A stretch of DNA of 64,000 nucleotides from Prevotella sp. oral taxon 299 str. F0039 (GTDB lineage: Bacteria; Bacteroidota; Bacteroidia; Bacteroidales; Bacteroidaceae). This document shows positions 9,301 to 18,535 of the stretch, piece after piece. The number at the start of each line of letters is the position of its first letter. Positions within the stretch are counted from its first letter, which is position 1. Location of the stretch: positions 1,054,001 through 1,118,000 of the forward strand of contig NC_022111.1 of assembly GCF_000163055.2 (NCBI RefSeq), given 5' to 3'. Under the pieces are notes generated by a model, which ran no database searches, had not been told where the DNA came from, and was given only the letters and a program-made list of their open reading frames with translations. A program made the position numbers and the translations under genes.

Positions 9301-10731
9301 TTATTCTCCGAGACTTCTATATAGGTCTACGACACAGGAAAGCTGCTGTTGGCGTGTTTCAAGCAGTTCCATTTGGGCATCAAGCGCATCGCGTTCGGCC
9401 CCAAGTACATCGAGATAAGTAGCTCGTCCGTTCATATAGAGTTGACGAGATACCTCAACCGAGTTTTCCAAAGTCTTCACTTCTTCCTCTTTTAGCGCAT
9501 AATAGGCGACGAGATTCTTATGCTTTGACAGCAGCGTACATACCTCAGAATAGGCTGTAAGCAGTATTTTGTCATATTCATATAAGGCTTGTAGCTGTGC
9601 GGCGTCAGCCTGTTGGAAGTTAGCTTCGATAGCTTTTCGGTTGATAAGTGGTGCAGTTAGTCCTCCCACGACACTGTAAGCGAGCGACTTTGGCGTACGC
9701 GTTAGGTAGGTAGGATTAAAGGCTTCAAGTCCCAAAGTGGCACTAATGTTTACCGAAGGCAAGAAGGCTTTGCGCGCCGCTTCTACGTCCCAATGAGCTG
9801 CAGCGAGTTCATGTTCAGCCTGACGGATATCGGGTCGATGACTCAGGAGATTGGAAGGAAGTCCTATAACGACCATTTTCACGTCTTCATTCAACAACTG
9901 TTTGGCATCTCGTTGAATAGGCGTTGGGTAACGACCGAGCAGTAAGTTGAGTGCATTTTCACATTCAGTAATCTCTTGTTTCAATACAAACTCCTGTGAA
10001 CGCGCCTTTGCAAGCTCTGCTTTGAACTTCTCAACAGCCAGTTCTGTGTCGCTATCGGCCTCCTTTTGTATCTCTGCTATCTTTTCCGCCTGACGCTGAA
10101 GATCGATGTATTTGCGTATAAGTGTGAGCTTATTATCTAGAGCCAATAAGGTATAATAATTGCTTGCGACTTGTGAAATCAGTGAAGCGCGCACGGCATT
10201 CTGGCCTTCTAGGGTTGCCAAATAACGCTCGACAGCCGCTTTTTTGCTTGACTTCAACTTGCCAAAGAGGTCGAGTTCCCAGTCAAAGGCAAAGCCCGGG
10301 TGATAGTTCATGAGTGGATCGGGGATGAGTTTTCCTGGAGTCATCTCGGTGGAAGCATTGCCGGCACCCTCACTTGTGTATCGTCCGGCCTTGCTAACTC
10401 CTACTTCTGCCCCCACGGAAAGCGATGGAAGCATGGCTCCTTTGGCTGCAATCATTCCACTTTTTGCTACAGCTATTTGCTGCAATGTTATCTTTAAGTC
10501 TTGATTATTGACTAAAGCGGAGTCGATAAGTGCCTTGAGTTGTGGGTCGGTGAAAAACATTTTCCATGACGTAGGCGTAGTCTTCGCCGTCAGCGTATCA
10601 CCATTATATTGCGTGGGTAGCTGCAAACGTGTGCGGCTATTGACTTGCGTCGCTTGGGGCGTCTTGCAAGATGACACTCCGATGGCAAGCAGAATAAGAA
10701 GGAAAATATTATTTCTTTTCATCATTTTCAA
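9301..10731 (-). CDS. RND efflux outer-membrane factor, TolC/NodT family lipoprotein
   Basis: Forms the outer-membrane exit duct of a tripartite efflux pump. The 476-residue product has a lipoprotein signal (lipobox SSC, Cys ~22), so the mature protein is probably acylated. The rest is typical of the NodT subgroup: two repeated long-helix halves separated by strand regions, with LLSHRPDIRQAEHEL in the middle and a matching late helical repeat. It is the last gene of the operon and its start overlaps the pump gene by 23 nt. The downstream end abuts the IS5 element, with no terminator visible between them. Confidence 0.93.
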   Translation of the reverse strand: MKMMKRNNIFLLILLAIGVSSCKTPQATQVNSRTRLQLPTQYNGDTLTAKTTPTSWKMFFTDPQLKALIDSALVNNQDLKITLQQIAVAKSGMIAAKGAMLPSLSVGAEVGVSKAGRYTSEGAGNASTEMTPGKLIPDPLMNYHPGFAFDWELDLFGKLKSSKKAAVERYLATLEGQNAVRASLISQVASNYYTLLALDNKLTLIRKYIDLQRQAEKIAEIQKEADSDTELAVEKFKAELAKARSQEFVLKQEITECENALNLLLGRYPTPIQRDAKQLLNEDVKMVVIGLPSNLLSHRPDIRQAEHELAAAHWDVEAARKAFLPSVNISATLGLEAFNPTYLTRTPKSLAYSVVGGLTAPLINRKAIEANFQQADAAQLQALYEYDKILLTAYSEVCTLLSKHKNLVAYYALKEEEVKTLENSVEVSRQLYMNGRATYLDVLGAERDALDAQMELLETRQQQLSCVVDLYRSLGE

Positions 10732-13700
10732 GTTTATATCGTTTGTCTTTCTCTTCAGTCAATGGCTTGTTTCGTTGGTAACGAACCATCTTTACATGGT
10801 CGGCCATGCGTCCAAAGATATAATATAAGCCTGGAACAAGAATGAGTCCGAAGCATGTTCCGAATAGCATTCCACCCGCAGCTGCCGTGCCAATGGTTCG
10901 GTTTCCAATAGCCCCTGCACCGTGAGCAAATACCAACGGCAGCAAGCCGGCTATGAAAGCGAACGATGTCATGAGTATAGGACGGAAGCGAGCTGCCGCA
11001 CCTTCGATGGCCGCTGCACGTATACTCCTGCCTAAATTGTGGCGTTGCACGGCATATTCAACCATTAACACGGCATTCTTTCCAAGCAAACCAATCAGCA
11101 TGACCATAGCAACTTGGGCGTAGATGTTGTTTTCCAATCCCGTGAGTTTTAGGAAAATGAACGTTCCACAGATGCCTGCGGGCAGACAAGTAATAATTGG
11201 AAGTGGCAAAAGGAAGTTCTCATATTGTGCTGAAAGGATGAGATAGATGAACGTTAAACATACAATAAAGATGATCAACGCTTGGTTTCCTTGGTCTACT
11301 TCGTCTTTAGTGATGCCGGCAAAGTCGTAATCATAGCCGTGAGGTAGCGTCGAAGTAGCCACCTCTTCGATAGCTTTGATGGCCTGACCACTACTGTATC
11401 CAGCTGCTGCTGAGCCTGTAACTTCAGCAGAATTATATAGATTATGACGCGTCATCTCACTCATTCCATATACCTTTTCCATGTGTAAAAAGTCGGCATA
11501 AGGCACCATTTCACCTTGGTTGTTCTTAACATTTAACTGCATCAAGTCTTGTGGAAAAGCACGATATTTTGGGTCGGCTTGCACGATGACCTTATAGGGC
11601 TTACCAAATCGAACGAAGCCCGTTTCGTAGTCAGAACCAATCAATGTGGAGAGATTATCCATGGCTGTACCAAGTGTAATGCCTTTTTGTGCGGCGATAT
11701 TATTATCTACTCGAAGCATGTATTGAGGGAAACTGGCCGAGTAAAAGGTAAAGGCTGAGCCTATCTCTGGACGCTTATTAAGAGCTGAAACGAAGCTCTT
11801 GCTGACCTTTTCCATAGCATGATAGTCGTTACTTCCAGTCTTATCAAGGAGTCGAAGCTCGAAACCTGACGCCGCACCATAGCCTGGAATAGAAGGTGGT
11901 TCGAAGAATTCTATGTTGGCATCTGTTATCTGTTTGCACTTGTTTTCAAGGTCATTGATAATCTCTTTTGCCGTCCGACTGCGTTCCTTCCAAGGCTTAA
12001 GATTAATCAAACACGAACCCGAGTTGGCACTGGTTCCTTCAGAAAGGATCTCATATCCAGCCAAAGAAGACACACTTTCTATGCCATCTTCCTTTGCAAT
12101 TATACTCGCAAGTTGATGTGCAACCTTATTCGTTCGCTCAATAGTAGCACCTGGTGGTGTCTCAATTACAGCGTAAATCATGCCCTGATCTTCTTGAGGA
12201 ATAAAGCCCGAAGGTAACGAATTGTTGATAAAGAAGGCTCCAATGCAGAACAAAAGTAATAGCGGAAGCGTGATAATCTTCCTCGAAACAGTGCGTTGAA
12301 GCACGTTGCAATAGCCGCCGATTCCTTTGTCAAAACTCGCATTAAACTTATCAAGTACACGATTAATCCACGTCTTTTTGATGTGGTTATCACGCTCTCG
12401 AGTCAATATTAGCGCACAAAGCGAGGGCGTAAGTGTTAGGGCTGTGAAGCCCGAAAGCACGATACCAGAAGCTATTGTGATTGAAAACTGCCGATAAAAC
12501 ATGCCTTCTGGCCCACCCATAAAGGCTACAGGTATGAATACAGATGCCATAACCAATGTCACGGCTACTATGGCTCCACTGATTTCTTTCATTGCCTTTT
12601 GCGTGGCTTCCAAAGGTTCTAAGCCCTCTTTGGCTATCTTTACATTGACCGCTTCGATTACCACAATGGCATCATCGACCACAATTCCAATCGCCATTAC
12701 TAAGGCAAAGAGCGATATCATGTTAAGCGTTATACCGAAAGCATTCATGACTGCGAAGCTACCTATTAACGAAACAGGGACTGCAAGGCATGGAATGAGG
12801 GCAGAACGCCAGTCTCCAAGGAACAAGAATACAACGAAACCAACGAGTATAAAGGCTTCAAACAGCGTGTGAATTACCTTTTCTATAGAGGCATCAAGGA
12901 ATCTACTGATGTCGTAACTCAACTCATAATGCATGCCCTTTGGCATGTCTTTTTGAAGATGAGCCATTGTTTTCTTGACGTTCTGGATAACTTGTCGCGC
13001 GTTCGATCCATAGGCTTGTTTCAGTGTTATGGCTGCGGATGGGTGATTATTCAACGTAGAATATATGTCATAAACCTCACTCCCGAGGCTCACATCTGCT
13101 ACATCTTTGAGTCTAATAAATTGCCCATCAGGAGTTGATTTCACGACAATATTGCTATACTCTTCAGGCGTTGTATAGCGTCCCGGATACTTCAACACAT
13201 ACTCAAAGCTTTGTGCATGCTTGCCCGAACTTTCCCCAAGCTTGCCTGGAGAGGCTTCAATGCTCTGCTGTTGTAAGGCATCTGTGATGTCGGTTGCAGA
13301 CAAACCATAGGCTGTAAGCTTATCAGGTTTGAGCCAAACACGCATGGCAAAGCTCCTCGTTCCAAGGATATCAAGATCTCCAACGCCATCAACGCGGGCG
13401 AGTTCTGGTGAGATATTGATGTCCGCATAATTGAAAAGGAAGTTCTGATCGACTTTAGGATCATCGCTATATAGGTTGATATACATGAGGATATTAGGCT
13501 CCTCACGAGATATTTTCACACCTTCGCGCACAACAGCTGGCGGTAGTTTGTTGGTCGCTGCCGACACTCGGTTTTGCACATTGATAGCATCGACGTTGGG
13601 ATCTGTACCAAGTTTGAAGACAATATTTATCTCTCCTTCGCCGTCATTGCCTGCATCCGACTCAATATACTTCATTCCCGGCACACCATTCAGTGCCTGT

Positions 13701-13897
13701 TCAAGAGGAATAAGCACTGACTTAATCATCAGTTCATTGTTGGCTCCCGGATAATCGGCTACCACATTAACCTTTGGAGGGGATATAGATGGGAACTGAG
13801 TAATGGGTAAATTGAACAGCGAAAGAATGCCAATGAAGACGATTACCAATGAAACAACGATGGCAAGTACTGGTCTTCGAATAAACTTTTGAAACAT
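10709..13897 (-). CDS. RND multidrug efflux pump, HAE1 family (AcrB-like)
   Basis: Inner-membrane proton/drug antiporter. The 1062-residue product has the AcrB architecture: a first membrane helix (LAIVVSLVIVFIGILSLF), porter and docking subdomains, a central bundle with the proton-relay motif VVDDAIVVIEA near residue ~410, a second porter half, and a C-terminal bundle with GLLGKNAVLMVEYA. It lies between adaptor and outer-membrane factor, all minus strand. The substrate cannot be read from sequence. To the eye base composition is richer in G+C than in the neighbouring core genes, which, with flanking IS sequences, suggests transfer. Confidence 0.96.
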   Translation of the reverse strand: MFQKFIRRPVLAIVVSLVIVFIGILSLFNLPITQFPSISPPKVNVVADYPGANNELMIKSVLIPLEQALNGVPGMKYIESDAGNDGEGEINIVFKLGTDPNVDAINVQNRVSAATNKLPPAVVREGVKISREEPNILMYINLYSDDPKVDQNFLFNYADINISPELARVDGVGDLDILGTRSFAMRVWLKPDKLTAYGLSATDITDALQQQSIEASPGKLGESSGKHAQSFEYVLKYPGRYTTPEEYSNIVVKSTPDGQFIRLKDVADVSLGSEVYDIYSTLNNHPSAAITLKQAYGSNARQVIQNVKKTMAHLQKDMPKGMHYELSYDISRFLDASIEKVIHTLFEAFILVGFVVFLFLGDWRSALIPCLAVPVSLIGSFAVMNAFGITLNMISLFALVMAIGIVVDDAIVVIEAVNVKIAKEGLEPLEATQKAMKEISGAIVAVTLVMASVFIPVAFMGGPEGMFYRQFSITIASGIVLSGFTALTLTPSLCALILTRERDNHIKKTWINRVLDKFNASFDKGIGGYCNVLQRTVSRKIITLPLLLLFCIGAFFINNSLPSGFIPQEDQGMIYAVIETPPGATIERTNKVAHQLASIIAKEDGIESVSSLAGYEILSEGTSANSGSCLINLKPWKERSRTAKEIINDLENKCKQITDANIEFFEPPSIPGYGAASGFELRLLDKTGSNDYHAMEKVSKSFVSALNKRPEIGSAFTFYSASFPQYMLRVDNNIAAQKGITLGTAMDNLSTLIGSDYETGFVRFGKPYKVIVQADPKYRAFPQDLMQLNVKNNQGEMVPYADFLHMEKVYGMSEMTRHNLYNSAEVTGSAAAGYSSGQAIKAIEEVATSTLPHGYDYDFAGITKDEVDQGNQALIIFIVCLTFIYLILSAQYENFLLPLPIITCLPAGICGTFIFLKLTGLENNIYAQVAMVMLIGLLGKNAVLMVEYAVQRHNLGRSIRAAAIEGAAARFRPILMTSFAFIAGLLPLVFAHGAGAIGNRTIGTAAAGGMLFGTCFGLILVPGLYYIFGRMADHVKMVRYQRNKPLTEEKDKRYKLENDEKK

Positions 13898-14014
13898 ATT
13901 GACTGTTTATTAGCGTCTTTTTTTCTTCTTATAAATGGTTGTTCTCATCATGAAATAATATGGTGTGAGAACCTTTTTCTGTTGTAAAGTGTGATGAAAA
14001 GCCACCTGAAAGCC

Positions 14015-15094
14015 TTAGTCGGCATTCAGTTGAACACGCTTCATGGCTTCACTTGGTGTGTAATAATGCGTCTTTACGTGTTGACCATCATGCACTTTCT
14101 GCACTCCACTCAATAGAATCTTGTCGTTGGCAGTTACTCCTTCGGCGATAATAAACACCTCTGGTTGTTCAAAAGCCACTTTAATCTCACGTGAATGTGC
14201 ATAGCCTGCGCCATCAACAACAAACACATAACGGCGGTCTTCCTCTTCATACGTGGCCTGTTGTGGGATTACCAACACATTGTGTAAAGGCATATTGATG
14301 CGCACTGTGCCTGTTTCACCATTGCGAAGCAAGCCTTTCGGATTGGCAAAGCGAGCACGAAGAGCAATATTTCCAGAGCTACTGTCAAACTCACCAGCTA
14401 TATTTTGGATGTAGCCTTTAGCTGAGAAGGCACTTCCATTGGCAAGAATCAGCGTCAAAGGAAGTTTGTTTCGCTCGGCAGAATGTTGCTGATAGTCTAT
14501 ATATTCGGGTTCAGAGATGTTGAAATATACGTTGAGTGACGAGTTGTCGGATAGTGTAGTGAGCAAGTCACCTCCCTGCACTAAGCTTCCAATCTTTTTC
14601 GGAAGATTCCCTATAACGCCTGTAAATGGGGCGCTGATTAAGCATAACCGTGCTTGAATCTGTGCCAATTTATAATCTGCCAAGGCTGCATTGAGCTTCG
14701 CTTTAGCCATTTTCTGTGCATTGGGCGAAACAATTTGCCCCCTCGTTAGCGTTGTTGTGTTTTGCAGTTCAATGCGTGCTTGCTCGGCTTCTGCCTTTGT
14801 CCGCGCCACATTCTGTTGCGCTCCAACAATCGAAATGCGGAAAAGAGGCTGACCGGCTCGCACCTGTTGCCCTTCTGTGACATAGACTTGCTGCAGAATT
14901 CCCTCCTGCTGTGCGCATACTTCTATGTTTTTTCGCGATTCAATATTGGCCACATAGTCTTTTGAAACTTGTGTATTGGTTACCCAAGGAGACGTTACTG
15001 CATAGACCGTTTGGTCGCTTTTTTCCTTGTTTTTGCGGCATCCTGTGACTACAATCAACGTGATGATAGCCATCAACAGCATCTCTTTCTTCAT
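14015..15094 (-). CDS. RND efflux periplasmic adaptor (membrane-fusion protein)
   Basis: Bridges pump and outer-membrane factor. The 359-residue product has a lipoprotein signal with lipobox VTGC (Cys ~19). A biotinyl-lipoyl-like half follows (GILQQVYVTEGQQVRAGQPLF), then a short alpha-hairpin, the second lipoyl half (LCLISAPFTGVIGNLP) and the beta-barrel domain. It is the promoter-proximal gene of the three-gene operon; the gap to the pump gene is 117 bp. No TetR- or AraC-type regulator lies next to it, so control is not evident. Confidence 0.94.
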   Translation of the reverse strand: MKKEMLLMAIITLIVVTGCRKNKEKSDQTVYAVTSPWVTNTQVSKDYVANIESRKNIEVCAQQEGILQQVYVTEGQQVRAGQPLFRISIVGAQQNVARTKAEAEQARIELQNTTTLTRGQIVSPNAQKMAKAKLNAALADYKLAQIQARLCLISAPFTGVIGNLPKKIGSLVQGGDLLTTLSDNSSLNVYFNISEPEYIDYQQHSAERNKLPLTLILANGSAFSAKGYIQNIAGEFDSSSGNIALRARFANPKGLLRNGETGTVRINMPLHNVLVIPQQATYEEEDRRYVFVVDGAGYAHSREIKVAFEQPEVFIIAEGVTANDKILLSGVQKVHDGQHVKTHYYTPSEAMKRVQLNAD

Positions 15095-15570
15095 ACCTAA
15101 CTAATGGGTTATCCGATTATCTTTTACTAATGATTCAAGAATAAGGTACAAATTTATAGATTTTTTAAGTAGGTTGCCGTAAATCTATGATTAAAAAGAT
15201 TTAATAGATAGGAATTAACTGCTTCTTTAACTCTATTTTCATATCATGTAAAGTACGGTTAATCATCTCGCAATCTGACTTATTTCGTCGTGCGTTTTGC
15301 CCCAAATTACGCTACAAAATCATAGGAATTGTGAGCGCATCTCACTTATTGTGTTTTTTAATCCAACTTTACTCCCCTTGTCTTTGGATTTGGCGTGGGT
15401 TATCCTTTGGCTTTCAGTGTGCTGAAATAAAACACAATGTGTGGCATCATACAACAGAAGCATCCCTATAACTCCTTTGAGAGAACAAGATGATTTGTTT
15501 GCTTTTTTACAAAAATAATACAGGATTTTGTAAATAAGTTATGACATTTTTCATTTATCTTTGTATTTAA
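15095..15570. other. Intergenic region upstream of the efflux operon
   Basis: No gene seen. A minus-strand TAAATTTG (-7-like, complement of 15149-15156) lies about 55 nt upstream of the adaptor gene and is the best promoter candidate. A plus-strand TATCTTTG at 15556-15563 precedes the IS982-type remnant. The rest is AT-rich with no recognisable repeat. Confidence 0.4.
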
Positions 15571-15912
15571 GAACGAGACAAAAAGTTTGTTTCTATAAAA
15601 CGTTATCATTGCTTATATGGCATCATCTCAGTTGATTTCTCTGCCGAATACATTGTCGGTATCGTCCCTACTCACGATAGAAAGGGGGCTTTGATGAACG
15701 TTTCTGACAGACTATTACTCAGAAAAAGAGCTATTGTAGAAACGGTGAATGATGAACTTAAAAACATTGTCCAAGTGGAACACTCCAGACATAGATGCTT
15801 TGACAATTTCATCGTCAACTTATTAGGGGCTATTGCTGCCTATTGTCTGTTTCCAAAGAAGCCGCGCATCAATGTACAAAGGAACTTTGACACACAACTT
15901 GCTTTGTTCTGA
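15571..15912 (+). pseudogene. IS982-family transposase remnant (C-terminal part)
   Basis: The 73 codons from 15694 resemble the C-terminal end of IS982-family transposases: KRAIVETVNDELKNI, then EHSRHRCFDNFIVNLLGAIAAYC and FPKKPRIN. The frame stays open back to a stop at 15568 but has no ATG in the added part, and I do not recognise those upstream ~40 residues. A full IS982 transposase is near 300 residues, so most of the gene and the left end are gone. It marks the far border of the efflux operon, opposite the intact IS5 element. Confidence 0.75.
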
Positions 15913-15929
15913 ATTCGTCGAACTCACGT

Positions 15930-15964
15930 TTTCTTAAATATTTTTGTACCTTTATGGTATGAAA
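15930..15964 (+). repeat. Fragment identical to the IS5 promoter/start region
   Basis: This 35-nt block matches, in opposite orientation and with one T missing from a T-run, the segment 9152-9187 that holds the start of the IS5 transposase gene (shared ends TTTCTTAAATA and GGTATGAAA). Similarity stops sharply on both sides. The ATG at 15959 opens only a 23-codon frame. It is probably a relic of a second IS5 copy. Confidence 0.6.
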
Positions 15965-16004
15965 GAAATACAATTGAAGAGAGGTGCTTTCTTCCTACAC
16001 AACA

Positions 16005-16092
16005 AAGGCATTGTTATTGGTTGGCAATAGCATTGCTTTTAGGGTGCAAAGTCGATGCTTTTGGCTGGTAATTGCATTGAGTTTGCAAAGCA
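16005..16092 (+). repeat. 22-bp tandem repeat array B (4 units)
   Basis: Units start at 16005, 16027, 16049 and 16071; a further 22 bp (16093-16114) is only weakly similar. It lies between the IS982-type remnant (plus) and the methyltransferase gene (minus), i.e. between convergent genes. Orientation is the same as in the other arrays. Confidence 0.75.
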
Positions 16093-16185
16093 ATAAAAAT
16101 AAGGGTGCAAAACATTGGTAATATAACAATGTTTGAAGAGCTTTGATATGAGAAGAAAAGACCGATGAGATAGCTAATTTTTCGT

Positions 16186-17466
16186 TTATTCTTTGTTACA
16201 CATCAACAAGATATGCGTGTTGCAACCGAGCGTTGTTCCAAACAGAAACGAACCGCCTTCTTTCAGTTTCAAACGCTTTCTTAGCTCGTTGGCACTTAGT
16301 GGAAAGTTGCGAACGGCAACGTTGGCATGTGTAAAGGCCGCAAAGTTGGTTTTCAATTCTTTTTTATTCAAACTAGACACGGCTTGAATTTTAAACTTTC
16401 GACCATTCCAATTATCGATGAAATGGGGTGAAACGAAGAGATGACTATTTGCAGAAAGTGCCTTAACACCATATTGTTGCGACAAAAAAGCAAAGCAACC
16501 TGCCTTCATTTGCGAAGCGTTGGGTTCGTAGAGATATTGATTTTGGAGCATTTCGCTATGCTCTTCTACTTCAGAAGATATGGTTTGCAAAGCCACTTCG
16601 TTTTCACTTGGCTCATAACTCATCACCTGCTGGTCGTTAACACAATATATTTGGGGTTGTTTGGGGGCATTATTTTGCAACACAAAGAGCAGTTCTTTGC
16701 ACTCGTTTTGCACCGAAACAATGTGTATTTCGCTCACTATCGGGGTATCTTCGTTCAAACTTTTCAGTGCTTTATGCCAGTCTAACATGGGTGAAAGCTT
16801 CACAATAGCCACACAACATTTTTGCAATAGGTTTTCTTTTAATGCCAAAACGTTGGGTGTACAATGCTCTATTTCTACCGTTTTTGCCCCACTTGCATCA
16901 CGACGAGCAGGGTCTAAGAAGATGAAAGACGTGCCGTTCATGTCGTTTAGATACTTTTCGCCATCGCAACACATCACTTTAAAGTTGCGAACTCCAAGTA
17001 ATGGAAGGTTGTTTTCTGCTATGTCGCACAAGGTTTGTTGCTGTTCTACATAGCAAGAGCTGTCTACTTGCTTTGCCATGAGCGTGAAATCGACCCCGAA
17101 ACCACCCGTTAAGTCGACTAAAGTTAATTCTTTCGCTTCTTTTTCACCCTCTTTTTGCGGTGAAATGGGCTTTTTTCCTACTTTCAACTCCTTTGACAAA
17201 CGATTAAGAAGTTGCGCCTTATACTCTGCTGTTTGTTGCGAAGAGCATTGCTCGAGCGATAGTGTTACGGGGAAAATAACGCCTTTTGTAGCTGCCCAAA
17301 GAGGCAATTTGACGCACGATGTTTGGTGTCCTTTTATCTGACTAAGGGCAAAAGGCATGTCAACGCCTTTTGTTTTACCACCTTTCAATGCCAATGTTTG
17401 TACGTCACTCTTTAGGTTTTGCGCTATAAAAGCAACTGTTTCGCTCGATATTTCGTTTATCTTCAT
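16186..17466 (-). CDS. Class I SAM-dependent methyltransferase with THUMP-like domain
   Basis: Predicted methyltransferase of a Bacteroidetes family of unproven substrate. I chose the ATG at 17466 (MKINEISSETVAF, 426 residues) because the frame upstream reads through likely promoter sequence: a minus-strand TAACTTTG (complement of 17499-17506) lies 33 nt before it. The SAM fold shows VDLTGGFGVDFTLMAKQV (motif I) and FIFLDPARRDASG, a DPPY-like motif. The C-terminal part (NANVAVRNFPLSANELRKRLKLKEG without the first N) resembles the THUMP-like domain of PG_1098-type proteins. It is monocistronic and convergent with the IS982-type remnant. RNA as substrate is only a guess. Confidence 0.8.
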   Translation of the reverse strand: MKINEISSETVAFIAQNLKSDVQTLALKGGKTKGVDMPFALSQIKGHQTSCVKLPLWAATKGVIFPVTLSLEQCSSQQTAEYKAQLLNRLSKELKVGKKPISPQKEGEKEAKELTLVDLTGGFGVDFTLMAKQVDSSCYVEQQQTLCDIAENNLPLLGVRNFKVMCCDGEKYLNDMNGTSFIFLDPARRDASGAKTVEIEHCTPNVLALKENLLQKCCVAIVKLSPMLDWHKALKSLNEDTPIVSEIHIVSVQNECKELLFVLQNNAPKQPQIYCVNDQQVMSYEPSENEVALQTISSEVEEHSEMLQNQYLYEPNASQMKAGCFAFLSQQYGVKALSANSHLFVSPHFIDNWNGRKFKIQAVSSLNKKELKTNFAAFTHANVAVRNFPLSANELRKRLKLKEGGSFLFGTTLGCNTHILLMCNKE

Positions 17467-17662
17467 CTTGTAAATGGGGTTCTTCGTTATCACCACTACA
17501 AAGTTAATGTTTTCTATCAAAATGACTATTGATGTACTCTGATTTTTGTTTTGCGCCCTATCTAACTTACAAAAACAAGGCACCCCCTATCTTATTACCA
17601 GACAAGGGGTGAGAAAATAGATTAGAGTATTATTTATGTTTATTGGTTTCTGTATTGTGTTT

Positions 17663-18535
17663 CTAACTATTATAGGTGTGAATACTGGTGCCTTGAGCCG
17701 ATGGAAGGTAGTTAATTCCCCACCAACACATTTGTAACAGCAAGAATCCTACGATAAGAATGTAAAGCGAATACTTCCTATTATGTGTAGGAATGAGGCG
17801 ATAGTGCATGTAAAGTAGATAGGCAAACCATGTTATTGCTGCCCAAGTTTCTTTGGGATCCCATGCCCAATAGTGTCCCCATGCATCCTTTGCCCATAGC
17901 GATCCGAAGAGCATTCCTATGGTTAAGAAAGCCCAACCCACGCAAACCATTCCATCGATGATGCCAAACTCTACAGAAGCATCAAAGCGATTGCAGGGCG
18001 TTTCTGCATTTTCAGGATTCAAAGGAGTTGTTTCTGCATTAGAACTACTAACCACTTGCACTTCTTTATAATGCCGATGCGCCTTAAAAAGAATGTAAAG
18101 TGCCATGAGAGTAGATGCTCCAAAGAGTGCATAAGCAAACATATACACTATAACATGAGGCGCAAACCAAGGACTTTGCAATGCTGGCATCATGGCTTTG
18201 GTGTGTATTTCGGGCTTAAAGAGGTTCACTCCGATGAACACAAGCGCAAGAATTGTAGAAAAAGAGAGAATCCAATGGTATTTACAACGACTATAAACAA
18301 AGATTCCTATCAATGGAAGAAAGAACGAATACCATAGTCGTGTCTCTCCCATTGTACGCATTGGAGGTCGTTCGAGCGTTATCCACATCATCAAAATGTA
18401 GGCAAAGAACACTACAAGACCAATGCTTGTTGCTATTACCGATGGTGTTAAACGATTGCGCCAAGCAAGATATGCGCCCGCAATCCATAACAAAGCAGCC
18501 GCTAAAGCGAAGTATATAAAATAGTCCCAAATCAT
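17663..18535 (-). CDS. ccsA: Cytochrome c biogenesis protein CcsA/CcmC family
   Basis: System II heme-handling membrane protein that, with ResB, delivers heme to apocytochromes c outside the membrane. The 290-residue product has about eight hydrophobic segments. The heme-binding WWD motif WGHYWAWDPKETWA lies near residue 220, with conserved histidines before and after (APHVIVY; MHYRLI). Its start overlaps the resB-like gene by 4 nt. Downstream of nrfHA and resB on the same strand, it most likely serves the multiheme NrfA and NrfH. A decayed second ccsA copy lies at 60081-60544. Confidence 0.93.
   Translation of the reverse strand: MIWDYFIYFALAAALLWIAGAYLAWRNRLTPSVIATSIGLVVFFAYILMMWITLERPPMRTMGETRLWYSFFLPLIGIFVYSRCKYHWILSFSTILALVFIGVNLFKPEIHTKAMMPALQSPWFAPHVIVYMFAYALFGASTLMALYILFKAHRHYKEVQVVSSSNAETTPLNPENAETPCNRFDASVEFGIIDGMVCVGWAFLTIGMLFGSLWAKDAWGHYWAWDPKETWAAITWFAYLLYMHYRLIPTHNRKYSLYILIVGFLLLQMCWWGINYLPSAQGTSIHTYNS

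Noticed and set aside
14185..14200. TCTCACGTGAAT as another parS site
   Set aside because: It has only the central core, several mismatches in the arms, and lies inside the adaptor coding sequence.
15959..16030. 23-codon frame opened by the ATG in the IS5 scrap
   Set aside because: It merely follows duplicated IS sequence, ends inside array B, and has no coding character.
18379..18387. Perfect DnaA box TTATCCACA as part of an origin
   Set aside because: It is single and lies inside ccsA coding sequence; no cluster of boxes or AT-rich unwinding region with dnaA/dnaN is nearby.
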